DNA from: Dipylidium caninum
Lineage: Eukaryota > Platyhelminthes > Cestoda > Cyclophyllidea > Dipylidiidae
Length of the DNA stretch: 64,000 nt
Direction: 5' to 3'
Assembly: GCA_017562135.1 (NCBI GenBank)
Contig: QEYB01000266.1
Location: 868,001-932,000 of the forward strand
Below the pieces are notes generated by a model. The model worked only from the letters and a program-made list of their open reading frames with translations. It did no database searches and was not told where the DNA came from. Shown piece after piece: positions 1 to 11,500 of the stretch; the first letter of the stretch is position 1; every line of letters starts with the position of its first letter. Made by a program: the position numbers and the translations under genes.

Positions 1-150
1 CTTCCCTTTGCGTGATCCAACCAGTGACGGTTTTTTTAAATTTCTGATCTGCATAATCTTATCTTGCTGTGTCTAAACTTATGCCTTAGGATTCTTCCTG
101 TTCTTGGTCATGAAGTAGTCTATATAGGCAAACCGGTCTTTTTTCTTTAG

Positions 151-627
151 GGTAAAGTCAGCGCAAAACAAAGGTGAAATCGGTGACGCCACGCCCTTTA
201 ACGATGCTGTAAATGTGCGGAAGATCTCCCTTCTCCTGCAGGAATACGGCTATCAGCATACAGGCAATGAGATAATGTATAATGGCTTCACTGGCCGTAA
301 GCTCAACTCTCAAATCTTTCTGGGTCCCACCTACTACCAGCGTTTGAAGCACTGGTCGACGACAAAATCCATTCGCGTTCACGCGGCCCTGTGCAGATCC
401 TCAATCGCCAGCCAATGGAGGGTCGCAGCCGCGATGGCGGTTTGCGGTTCGGAGAAATGGAGCGTGACTGTCAGATCGCTCATGGTGCGGCTCAGTTTTT
501 GCGGGAACGGCTCTTCTTTGCCAGCGATCCCTATCAAGTTTATGTGTGCAATCTCTGTGGCTTAATGGCTATTGCACATCATCGTAATAAGACGTTTGAG
601 TGCAGTGCTTGTCAGAATACAACACAG
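151..627 (+). CDS. POLR2B: RPB2 penultimate exon (hybrid-binding, wall and zinc-clamp region)
   Basis: The acceptor is a T-rich tract ending TAG at 148-150; the donor is CAG/gtgagc after 627. The first codons read GKVSA in the frame starting at 151, then [10 protein letters not shown] continues one frame later because of an extra A in 165-168. From 353 the frame moves again: [10 protein letters not shown] needs one base restored after CAC at 350-352. The rest runs unbroken through [20 protein letters not shown] and the CSAC zinc pair to the donor. The CxxC pairs are the C-terminal zinc ligands known in RPB2. Confidence 0.93.
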
Positions 628-2835
628 GTGAGCTCGTGGCCACTAATCTTGTGCGCAATTTGTGAGGGAGACATGGGCTATTGTGCATAGTTATTTTGCG
701 TTTGTTAGTTTCGAAGCTGTCGGTACTTTATCGCCGGCCATATAACCACTTTTTACTAGTCCAGACTTGGAGTGTTAGACAGAAGTACCGATTCGCTGAT
801 TCTTTCCTGTCCCTTGAATGACGTTGCCTTATATTGCTTGAATGGGTGTCTGTGTGTGGCTGGTGCACGTTTCAAGGTAGATGGTACTAAGTGTGCGTGC
901 TTTCACTCGGATGTAGGAGTTCGGTTGGCTGCCGTGTTTGAATGTGTTTGTTCTCTCGTTCACATGGTCTTCATTCTTTGAATTGTGCGTGAATCAAGGA
1001 AAACAAACTGATTGACATTTGTATGAGAATTAAATATTGGCACACAACGTCGGAGCTGTTGGCATTCTCGTGTTATTATTATTATTACTATTATTGTACA
1101 CCTTTTTTGTCACGCCATACACGTCATTGTTTGGGCCTTGTTCTGTTTTCATTAAACTCAATGATTCAGTTTGAATGATTCAGTTTCTTTTGTTTGTGTG
1201 CAGGAGAGTGTACTCATTGCTTGTGCTAAGGTTTCTAAACTTGTTCTTTTTTGTTCATACATACACATGCCTTTCTGGTCAAACCCCAATTTCCACCCTT
1301 AGGTTAAGGCAGAGTTGTTAAGTCATCTGCGTGTGCTACACTTGGTGTGTTAACGTAGGCAGTTTGGATGTGTGTATGTGTGTGTGTGTGTGTGTGTCTG
1401 CCTTGTCACCTTATCACTTGACGCAGTGTCTCGACAAGCCTGTAACGCCATCGCAGCAGAGATAGGAGGGGGATTTCGGTTTTTCATGGTACACGAGTAC
1501 ATGGTGATTGCATCATACGCTAAGCCTTAATGAGCTACTTCTGCCTCGTCAATCACAATTTCGGATGAGTTTTTCAAAAATAACCTTAGCAAAGAGGAGA
1601 AGGCTGGGCGCATCCGAGTAGTGCGTTTAGAAGGAACGCGCACGTGTGTGAAGTCCATAATTGTTTTTGTTGTAAAGAACAGGGCTTTTTTTCCTACATA
1701 CGCATCGTATGTGGTCTTTGGACTGCCGGTTACTCAGCATCAGGTTGGTGTTTTTCTCTCCTCTTCTGTACACCGGAAGGCGAATTATTCTTCAGACAGC
1801 CGATTTACGGTGGAAATGCGTGTGGTTTTATGTACCGCATGCATAAAAATCGGCTGATGAGTTGGGTTTATTGGCAGTGTTTATGCGATGGCGTTGTTTT
1901 CCTCATTTCACCATTCCACGTGTATCTGGACCATCTCTGAATTTTAGTTGTACCAAATGTGAAAGTGTGCTCGAGGTGAAGGGTATTTCTGAGGAGCCCT
2001 TGAATGTGGGGGTCTTGGGTGGTCTCCAAGAAGGGTTGTTTTGTCAGAATAATTTGATTTTACGGATGAATATCATAAATTTCGCCTCCCCCCACCCCAC
2101 CCTTATGTAAGGTAATTATTTTCGTGTCATGAATCCTGTAATTGTTCTTTCGCGGTTGTTTCTCCCAATTTCCCGCCTATTGCCTCGCAGAGAGCACTGT
2201 GCTGCTGTGGATGTGGATGTGGCCTTTCTGTGAAAATGCGTGAAGTGTTTTGCCTCGCGTAAATCAGGAAAGGTAGATTGATGTGGCCATTATTGCCTTA
2301 CCTATTTGGTTCTAATGTGCAACATGAATTAATTGCGTGGGAATAGTGGTTTCATTGGCGGCTTTTATTCGTGTGGTGGCCGGGCTTGAACATGGTCTTT
2401 TTTCTGTGTTGTATGCCACTTTTTACCGATAAACTGTCGGGCAGTCATGGGTTCATAAAGTGTGGGAATGTGTTGCCGAGGAATGGCTTATCTCCTCTTT
2501 TACTTTTAACGCTAAATGGGTCACCAAGGCAAACTGAATGCAAATTGGAACAAATTTTTCAGTTCTCCTCCCTGTGTGTTTTGGTAATAGGTCTAGTTGT
2601 GTGGTTTGTGAGTGAATGTGACATCTCAGGGTTTAGATGACAGATGCCTGGTCTTTGGACCCCCGTGTTTGCCAAATCCCACTGACAAAGTTGTCCGCAG
2701 CTGACTTCTGTCCTTTTGATTGCTTGCAGATATCTCAGGTGGGCCTGCCGTACGCCTGCAAACTCCTCTTTCAAGAACTCATGTCCATCAATCGCCCCGC
2801 GTATGATGGTGAACGCGAATCCCTGTCAATACTGA
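151..2835 (+). CDS. POLR2B: RNA polymerase II second-largest subunit (RPB2), C-terminal two exons, frame broken
   Basis: This is the 3' end of the gene for RPB2, the second-largest catalytic subunit of nuclear RNA polymerase II; the 5' part lies left of the window. Exons 151-627 and 2730-2835 are joined by a 2102 bp GT-AG intron in phase 0. Recognisable RPB2 blocks in order are [59 protein letters not shown], a C-terminal zinc site with CNLC and CSAC pairs, and [13 protein letters not shown] followed by IAPRMM. These features separate it from the Pol I and Pol III paralogues. Three frame changes are needed to read it: one extra A in the A-run at 165-168, one base missing after 352, and two bases missing (or one extra) near 2790. 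Protein conservation continues across each break. It could be sequence error or a decaying duplicate; the family assignment itself is secure. Confidence 0.93.
1072..1095. repeat. (TTA)n microsatellite
   Basis: Near-perfect TTA/ATT trinucleotide run with one interruption, inside the RPB2 intron. Confidence 0.85.
1369..1397. repeat. (TG)n microsatellite
   Basis: TG dinucleotide run with a single TA interruption, inside the RPB2 intron. Confidence 0.9.
2730..2835 (+). CDS. POLR2B: RPB2 last exon
   Basis: The acceptor TGCTTGCAG precedes 2730. The exon opens [19 protein letters not shown]. The conserved end IAPRMMV is present but in a different frame, starting at 2791, and then stops at TGA 2833-2835. 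Without a frame change the reading instead runs on to a TAA at 2883-2885 with an unrelated tail. I take 2833-2835 as the ancestral stop. No clear AATAAA was seen just downstream. Confidence 0.85.
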
Positions 2836-5800
2836 GTATCCCGCCTATAACCATTAGTCCTTGTTATTCTCATGCGGCCTTGTAAAAATATATTTTTGAT
2901 CGCGTGTTGTGAGGTAGTTGCCATGACTCCGCATGCTTTGGCGAGGGACTAATGCAAGTCTGAGGTGGTAATGCACCTTTTGGTGTAGAAAGCCTTTCAC
3001 GAGTGGCGCACATGCATCACAATTCTGTTAAATTTGTCCTCGATGTTCCTCGTCTCTTCGGTGTTTATTGTCGTTGGTCTTTCGCTGGACGACCGTTTTG
3101 CGTGGATTTTTGATTGCAGCAAAGTGTAGTGCGGCGTGCTGAGTGTCAACGTCCTCGAGACTTTCCTTGAGAACTGTGTAAGGTGATTTGTGGTGGTTCT
3201 GGAAGGGTGGTGAGTAGAAACAGCGTACATAGGTAGGTGCGGTCGCGGCCTAGAGGGCGTCAACAGTGCCTAGCCTCGACGCCTGCCTTGGATGCAGTCA
3301 GGTGGTGTTCACCAAGTCTCGTTTTTGTCGGGTTGGCCTCTTCTGGAGGGCGGACGAGGCGTGTGAGTTGACTTGGGGGATGGAATTGAGACTACTGTAA
3401 CTGGGTGACCCCATTGTGTGTGCGCCGGCACACCTCGAACCTCTGCGTGGACACTGCCATTTGTGAGTTGTGCCCCAGAGCCGTGAACTGGACTGGGGCG
3501 GGGCGTCGTGCCCGCGAGGTGGACATCAGGGCCAAACTGCGGCCGAGTTGAGTCGGTCTTGTTGCAGTGAAGCTCGGCAAGAAGACTTTACAGGCTGTTG
3601 CCCCTCTGTCGTCGAAATACCTGTTTGCATGGCATAGTTGTGGAAGCACTATCATCGACGCAACGCCTTCTAAATGCCGCAAGTCTTGAGCCACACTGTT
3701 GATAGTATTCCCACGAACTGGGTGGTGGGACACTCTATCCGTGCAAACTGACAGCCGGATTCTGGGAGCTTTCAACTAACTCACTGTAACTTTTAAAATC
3801 TTGCCCTTACGCGTCCCGCGGTCAGTAACCACTTCAACAGGTTGTCTGGAATTCTCAGCCAGGCTTTCGTCTTTTTCTGATTTGATAGTCTAACTGATTG
3901 AACGCACTCGTAGAATGCTGTTCAATTCGGTTTCCTACGCGGCCTACGTGACTTTTATGTCCGTCGGAGTCGAAGGCAGGGCGCGACCAATGAAATCCGC
4001 GTACGACAAGCCTTCGCTTGGTGTAAAAATGATTTTAGTGTTGTGAAATCCCTCTTAATTCTGTTCAATTGTGCGTCACCATCACTCGCTTCGGCACTTG
4101 GCACATTTGCGCTGGACGCATGCTACAATTTGATGTGGTTTAGCGTGGCCACCACATAGCGACTTTGGGGCCCGAATATGCCTTTATCGTTTCTGCCGGC
4201 AGGGAATCTCCTCGATTCCACAAACAACGACATTGAGTGTTGAATAACTTCCAAAACGTAGCAGAAGTAGCCTTCTTGGTTGGTGGGTGTGCCACGTTTG
4301 TCTGCGCATATTCCACAGGGTGGTACTAATTTAGCACTTATGCATCGGTGGGAGTCACCGCGGACGGAAGAGAACCACGACGCACGCACGCTCGTGGCGC
4401 ACAACGGCTTGACCGTCGACCAGTTTCCCCTCGCGTCGCGATTGGACACATCCGTGCCTCAGACTGTGGTAAAATGCACGTGACATCCGCCGTCACGTAT
4501 GAATGACACTAGGTACGAACGTGTCTACTGTCTGATTGGTGTTCGCTTCTTTGTTTTACAAAATCCGAATACATCAGCTGCGTTTCACCGCTTCATAGGA
4601 ATTTGCACATCTTCAAGGTTATCCGCGAACCAACCAATAGGAGTTTGGTTGTGCGTGCGTACGTGTGTGTGTGTAGTAAATAATTTGTCGGTGGAATACT
4701 GCAATATAACTTGGTGGGAAGTGGTGGCTGTTGGGGCGGGGAGGAGGTTAGTAGGAGGCCGACAAGACCAAATTATACACCAGGCGCGGGCAGTAGCCAT
4801 CGCCAATAGGGTAACACGCATGCTAATGAGCAAGAGAGGCCAACGTCTTTTGGCTCATTCTACCACTCCTAATTTGCGCCTTTCCAAGCAGTCCATTTGG
4901 TTCCTAATCTTACTACCCACATTTTGCCATGCTCGGTTACTTGCCTGGCGGATTTTGTTGCCAAATTTACCCCTTCATTATGGGAGCCGAGCAGATCCGA
5001 CTGACGCACTAACACTGGCTGATGTCGAGTTTTAAAACCTGTAAGGTGCATGCTTTATGGATTTTGAGGCTTTAACATGGACTGATTCATTTCTGACAGT
5101 TCTGCGCGGTCCAAACTTGCACGGACATGGTCATGCTGCGTGTGAGCCGAGATACTGGCGAAGAGGGTGGTGTTGCCTTGCACATGTGCGCGCTGGCACA
5201 GGCTGTCAAGGCGGGCGAATCAATGTCAGCGACTTGGAGGCATCGGCCTCATGACGCGCAGGCACACAATTCCGGTGCGACGGCGACTGCCTGCGAAGGC
5301 AATAAACTGCCATCCGCACCAACCGAGGCGGAGGAGCCCGCACACCCCCTCTCGTCAGCAGCACTGGCGAGCAGCTGCACCCAGTCCGCATTAATCTTCC
5401 AACGAGACGACAGTTTTTTCTTTTAACGCAATAGGGCTGCACGAAGTGGGTGAAGAGATAAATGCATTTGTGCAATTTCTGGGTTAGGGGCGGCCTCAAC
5501 AGCCCCGTGCAAGGACATGCGCCTCGTCTACGGTGTCACCCTGTGGCGTTTAGTGCGGCGTGTGTTCAGAACTGGCGTCGTGCCTCATCTCGTCGTGCCC
5601 GTAACTCGCTCGCTCAAAGTGACAACACACTGGGGGACGAGAGACCCTCAGTCTCGAATCGCACACATCGTGGCATTGTTTCAACTTCCCTTTTGAATTT
5701 GCCTCTTTGGGAGACGGTACGTTCGAGCGCTTTCAACTAGGTGGTAGTGTTTACCCAGGGTCGATTACCTCGATCGTGCCTTGGACGGTAAACACACGCC

Positions 5801-8241
5801 TCTACTATCAACTATGGTCCTGAAAAATGATCACTTGGATGAGGCTAACAGGTGGGTCAGTTTACAACCCGATAACCTGTGCTTAAAGCTGTCATCACTA
5901 GTCGGTTCGCCGGAACTACCCTTCCACACGGGACCGAAATCTCGTCTTGCGGTAAATGAACTCGACAGCCATGCGGAATGCAACAGAGGATGGTTGCACA
6001 CGACACGTCTTTTTCCCTCTTTCCACCGTCGGTGGTGTCGGTGGTGGTCAGAGTTTCAAGCAACTTTCATGTAAGCGCCCGATCCTCGCATCCCCTCGAG
6101 TCCGTCTGGTCGTGGTCAAGGCCGGCGTCACTTTGGTGTCGCAGACGATTCGTAGCATTTCCCGTTAAAATGAGTAAGATCGCGAGTACTCGAGGGCACC
6201 CATTAGAGAAAGACTTGGCGCATTGTAAACAAATGATTTGATTCTAACTTTCATGATGCATGCAGTTTTATATCACCTCGCGCCGATGACCGAACGACGG
6301 ATCCGAGTGTTCTAGTGAAGTGTCCAGAAGCCCGATTCAATTATCGTTAACAACTACACTTCAAAAGGATACATGTCTGTGCACGAACTGGCCCAATCCG
6401 CACCAACAACGTAGGCCACGGTTGTCCTCTATTTCGCATTCATTGCCCTATGAGGCGGGTGAAATTTGTCGGTTTTTAGCTCGCAACTGGGTCGTGGGGG
6501 TTCAAAACAACTGACATTCTCGGAGTTACCGGAGTGAAGAGGGGCGAACAATTAAATTAAAGTGGGAAGGGAAGACTTCTCCAGAGGAAGCTCAAGGCAC
6601 AGGCCTTCGCAGAAAAGGCGGTCACATCCGAAACTACCGACACGGTGCGCCTCAACAGCAGAAAATAGAGCCTCTACAAGTTGATTCCAAACTGCTTTAT
6701 CCGTTCTCAAGGTGTTTTTTTAACTGTGCTAAAAATCCACTTATTTCAAGTTTTTTTTATGACGCTAATTGCCCGCAATTATCCGCTACCTACATCAACG
6801 ACTTTTCGTGGCAGAATGGGATTTTGACAGGATTTAATCCTGGCTCCAAGTTGCGCTCCATCTCGGTGCTTCGAGAGGCCTTCTTCAGTCGGAAAAATTG
6901 GGCGATTTCGCCTTTTGAGATGTCCAAGCGCACAACTTTGCGAGGGCCGAGAGGATGTTGATTCACCAAGAAAAATGTCGCTTAAGTGAATCATTTTCGC
7001 GAGTCTTGTCTTTGTTGCATCACGTGACGAGTCTACGTCAGACAGAACAGCAACGCCTCGACTTGTGCTCGTCCTGACACCCACGAGGCCGGCCGTCCCG
7101 ACGCGCAGGGCCACCGACGACGCTTCGCGCCCCGCCGAAACAGTCAACAGAAGGCGAGGCGTCCACCATCGACCCACCACCGTCCACCTCGAGCTAGTCG
7201 ACCCGGACCAGGCCGCATTAATCAGGGCGAGGCAAAACGGCTGGCGTGGCACGCAGACACCGACGAGTGGTGGTGGGCCAAGCACCCCTTCCACGTAGAC
7301 GTGAAATTCGGAACTATAAATATTCCTTCGCGTCTGTGAGAGGCTCCACCACCACGATGGCGGACGGAAGTACACCGGATTTAGTCACTGGAATATGAAT
7401 GGCGTCAGCGCCGCCCAGAGGACCAGATCGCGACCGCGGCAGCCACCGGTTACGTCCCCTTCGAAACACCTACTAATCGCCGGCTGTAACACCGAAGACG
7501 AAGACACACGCAATTAATTTTGTTCTCCAATGCTGCGAAAAACGGGTCGGCTAGGGAGGCGGTGGGAAGAATAACTCCCCTATGACGATGAAGGAGGAGC
7601 CAAGCAGCCTCAGCAGGGCTGTGTAACCGTCAGCCTGGCAACTTCTGGGCCTGTGGTGTTTGGTCGAGCCTTAGCTGACCACTGAAGACATTTGGCGTGG
7701 CGCAGAAGTTTTGCATACGTCACTCAGAGGACTGAGGGGGAAAACGAACATGAGTTTCACTGTTGAATGTTTATCCCCGCTCGGTGGTAATCCAGGCTTC
7801 GGTGAATCTTTCGCTTCCGAGCGCCATGGACATTTTGCCAGTTCTGTTCTTCCACCTTCCGCATCTGACTCGCACCCTTCCACCTACCTGTTCTCGCTTG
7901 AAAGGAAGCTTTCACAAGAAAGCTACAAAACGCCCGTTTTTTCAAGTAAAATACAGAGGAGGGCAGGGGAGAGGGAGCCTTGACTTGGTGAAAGGTGTCG
8001 AGTCAGTTGCTTACTCCAACAGCGCAGTTAGGGCGAGGAGAGTGGAGGGAAGGGGAAGGGAAGGAGGAGAGGTTCCACTGGCTATGACTACGAATAGACA
8101 ATGTCGAGATGCATGAACAGATGCTGAAATGAAGGCGGAATTGCACTTTTCCGGCCGCCAGCTGACTGGCGACTCGACGGAAAGGTGAGAGAAGTTTATG
8201 TACAGTAGGACTCAACGAGGCCGCCAGGTGACAATCATGCT
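2836..8241. other. Intergenic region between convergent RPB2 and ZSWIM genes
   Basis: No conserved protein was recognised here. The region becomes GC- and CpG-rich to the right and contains several unassigned open frames, the longest being 4499-5035 (+, 178 codons) and 6779-7375 (-, 198 codons). Neither shows a known domain, and the second has a complementary open frame over the same bases, typical of GC-rich chance frames. The 3' untranslated ends of both flanking genes must lie here, but no AATAAA placed next to either stop codon was found. Confidence 0.5.
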
Positions 8242-8558
8242 TTAGGCGTGGTGGAAGCGTTCATTCAGCAGCGCCACGAGTTTCCTCTTGCCCCGGTAGG
8301 AGTGGCACAGACAGCTAACGAGCTGGCGGAACTGTGCCGGTCCGTCCGGCTTGAGAAGACAGAAGGTGTCGCGAGCTCGAGACAGGAAATCCAGGAAGTC
8401 GGCGTATTGGCGAGGTGAGATGTTGGCCAGACGTGCGTGTGTGGTGGCGACGAATGCGCTGATGGTCGCCTCCAGCAGAGATTTCAACGGCGGTGCGTCT
8501 ACGGGCAGAAGCGGCGGCTGGGGCTGCTTCGAGCTCGGGTAGTATCCCGCGTAGGCGT
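8242..8558 (-). CDS. ZSWIM6: ZSWIM exon 14 (C-terminus and stop)
   Basis: Reads PLKSLLEATISAFVATTHAR, LANISPRQYADFLDFLSRAR and SYRGKRKLVALLNERFHHA, ending in TAA at 8244-8242. This is collinear with the vertebrate C-terminus ([20 protein letters not shown] ... YKGKKKLMMLVRERFG). Acceptor ACATTAACAG. No canonical AATAAA was found close downstream on the minus strand. Confidence 0.95.
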
Positions 8559-11500
8559 CTGTTAATGTCACAATAAACATCTTCAAACTCCTCCTCTCCC
8601 CTTTCACGCACACCGTTTCTCCGTGGCCGTGGAACGCGCACTTGAAACACCATCTCATACGCTGATAAACACCGGATTTCCCATGGCCGCTTAAAGTGCT
8701 AATCCAGTTGGGCAGCCACTACCGCGCCGTCTGCGGCATGGTGTTATTTGTGCTCCAGTGCATTCCTCAGTGCCTGATACACCGTGCCGGCTGGCTAACG
8801 TGGCCTTTCCTAGCCTGGCCAACCGCCTTGCATAATCCCGTCCGGAAAACGCCAACCCGACGCCACCTCGTCCCTCTTCCCTCCGCCTAATTGTTATTCT
8901 GAATCGTCACGCGACCAAAATATGACGTCTTGTGCAAATGTCAGAGAGGAGGCTTCAGTGATGGATGCTGTCTCAGCGCTCCCCCACCCACGCGGGAGGA
9001 GCACATCCGTCCGGTTGAACGACGCGCCCCCTCGGACAGTCAGTAAGACGCCTGCTGCGAAGCCAAGGCGAATTCGTGAGCGGCGTGGCCTGTAATTGCC
9101 TCAACCCTCCATGTTGCACCTTCCCCCTTTTCCCATCGTGCTTCACAGCACGGCCCGATTGACTGCCTTCATTCGCTCTCCTCCTTCATTAAAACAAAGG
9201 GTAACCTTGATTGGCAGGCATCAACCGTTTTAGTTAGAGGAGAGATGTGGTGGGGTGGGATGGTGTGGGGTGAGGAGGCCTGTCAATCTCGCTGTTTCGA
9301 GATGCTAAGGCCAGTACAACCGTCTGCCTTTTTGGAAGCATCCGCCATGTCTCTCTTAAACTCAATCGTCCGACCTGGACCAACCGAGCTGTTGCATTGC
9401 ACAGAGAAAGTGGGAACAACAATTCAGCCCCATTTCGCAATTAGCTGACGGTGAAAGCGCCAATCATGGTGATCTCTCGATGTTTATCCCGGGGGCTGCA
9501 GCACACCTCGGCGGCTAAATGTCATAGGTGCTGGCTAGGAAAGGTTACCTCACTCAGATTGTCTATTTATTACCCAATATCAAGCCACCTGAGGCAGTTA
9601 GCACACGGAACAAAGAAGGCAGTGTTTCAACGGACCGGGAAAAGGTGGAGGCGCACGGCCCACGAATAATCACCATCTGACGAAGGGGCGATCGGGAGAG
9701 CCAGTCGAAATGGACACCGTGCCCTGCGTACGACTACTGTCCAAGGGCATCTGCCAGCCTCCTTCACGGCGCTGCCAGTCGAACTAATGCATCCTCCTAC
9801 CTATGAGGCAGAGGGCCCGAACTCTCGCTCGCCGTTGACTTAAAGAAGGAGGCGAGGGAGGGGGACGGGGGCACAAGGGGACGGTCACTCACCCCTTGCC
9901 CATTGGCTCGGCTTACTGGTGTGCTAAGAGTTTATATTTGAAACCGATTAAAGCGGAACCTCTTAAACGTATGGCATTTTTAGGGAGTCGGGAGATTTCG
10001 TTGAAGATAATGGAGACGGTGACAGGCAACAAAGAAGTTGGGTTCTTCTACAATACAGAGATGCAGACCCTAATGACATTTGATTCCACGATACTGCCAA
10101 ACACGCCACGCCGGTAGGAAGACCAACAACTTGCGGTTTCAGGAAACGCCTCGGCTATGATTGTTTCCTTTAGGGGGCTGTGACATATTCGAGTCGACTA
10201 GAAAAGCCGGAAGTACAGATTGGCCGTTTCAGAACACTTGGTCCGACTGAAGACCGAAATCCTACTTACACACACCTAATGCATCTTGGTGCAATGCCCA
10301 CACGGAGTTTCCTGACCTGTGAGTAGACTTACCAGAAAATGAGAGTGAGGGAACCGCTTTCCTGAGAGCACGCCAACGTGGGGTCTCACTTTCCGCGGGT
10401 GGTGTCAACGTGATGTTGGCAGTGACAGTCGCTTCCTGTCATTCCCTCTGCCAACTCACCAAACCTTTCTTCTCTACATGCACATTTCAGTCACCTCAGT
10501 GTTTATTAGCCACAAAATTAAGCGTAAGAAGCGTCAGGCGCTGTAGCCCAAAATTAATCTCCCGGAATATCCACGATTCCACTAATCTCCGCGACAAAGG
10601 TTTCGACCATGCCTCCAAGGAAAAAAGGATGTACAAACGAAGAAGTTTGAACTCACAAATGCTCTCCACATTGCTATGATGGTGGGAGTGCTGATGGTGC
10701 TGCGGTGTGGGCAGAGGAGCCGGCGGGAGCGATGGAGGCGGGGGCGGTGGCGCCCGGCAGCGGTGAAGAATGTCCGCCAACAGAGTGGGACAATGCACGT
10801 TGCGCACCACGTGATTGAGGATCTCCTGCAGCGCCGAGGGACCAATGCGATGAGCCAGCAGACACGACCAAAGCACGTCATGCGCCACCGGGTGGCTCTC
10901 CTGTAGAAAATAACACCTCAGCATGCGTTTTAATAACCTTCCATCGCCCTTCTCACACGCCCATTGCGGTCAGCTCAGCCACGAGGAGGCCGGCGCCGCT
11001 CCTACGACTGTTTCAATACGCGAGTGAACTGGAGCAGAGCGGAACGAGGCCGGTAGGGGTGGGTGCCGCCTGTAAAAAGGCTCAAACAAGAAAGGGCTAA
11101 AGTCGACTCAGAGGTGGAACAAAGCACACCTCGTAAAAAATGTTTGCATCTGCTGCATGAACGAGAATCACATCAAATCCATTTGAGCAGCTGCCTTTCG
11201 GAAAGTCGGCTAAACCAATGCCCGGCCAGTAGCCCCCAGGGCATGGTGGCGACTCGAAACCCGCACTCGTGTTGACTTCTACGGAGGCAGAAGAAAAGGC
11301 CAAGGAGGGCGAGGTCAACGATCCTCGTAACCTGCCTATGCATTAGTCAATGTGAGAGTTAAGAAGACCTCTTTGTAATAATCCCAGAATTGCCACTGGT
11401 CTGAAGACCTGCCATTTGAAAGCATGTGGATAAATCGGACCCACTTCTCCGCAACCGGCGCTGCAAAAGCCGCAGATGAAGCGGGTTCGCAGACGCCTGC

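Larger units (their letters stand above)
628..2729 (+). other. RPB2 intron, T-rich, with microsatellites
   Basis: This 2.1 kb GT-AG intron is rich in T and TG. It holds a (TTA)n tract, a (TG)n tract and a short direct repeat of 13 bases at 1160-1186. No convincing coding sequence was seen on either strand. Confidence 0.7.
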
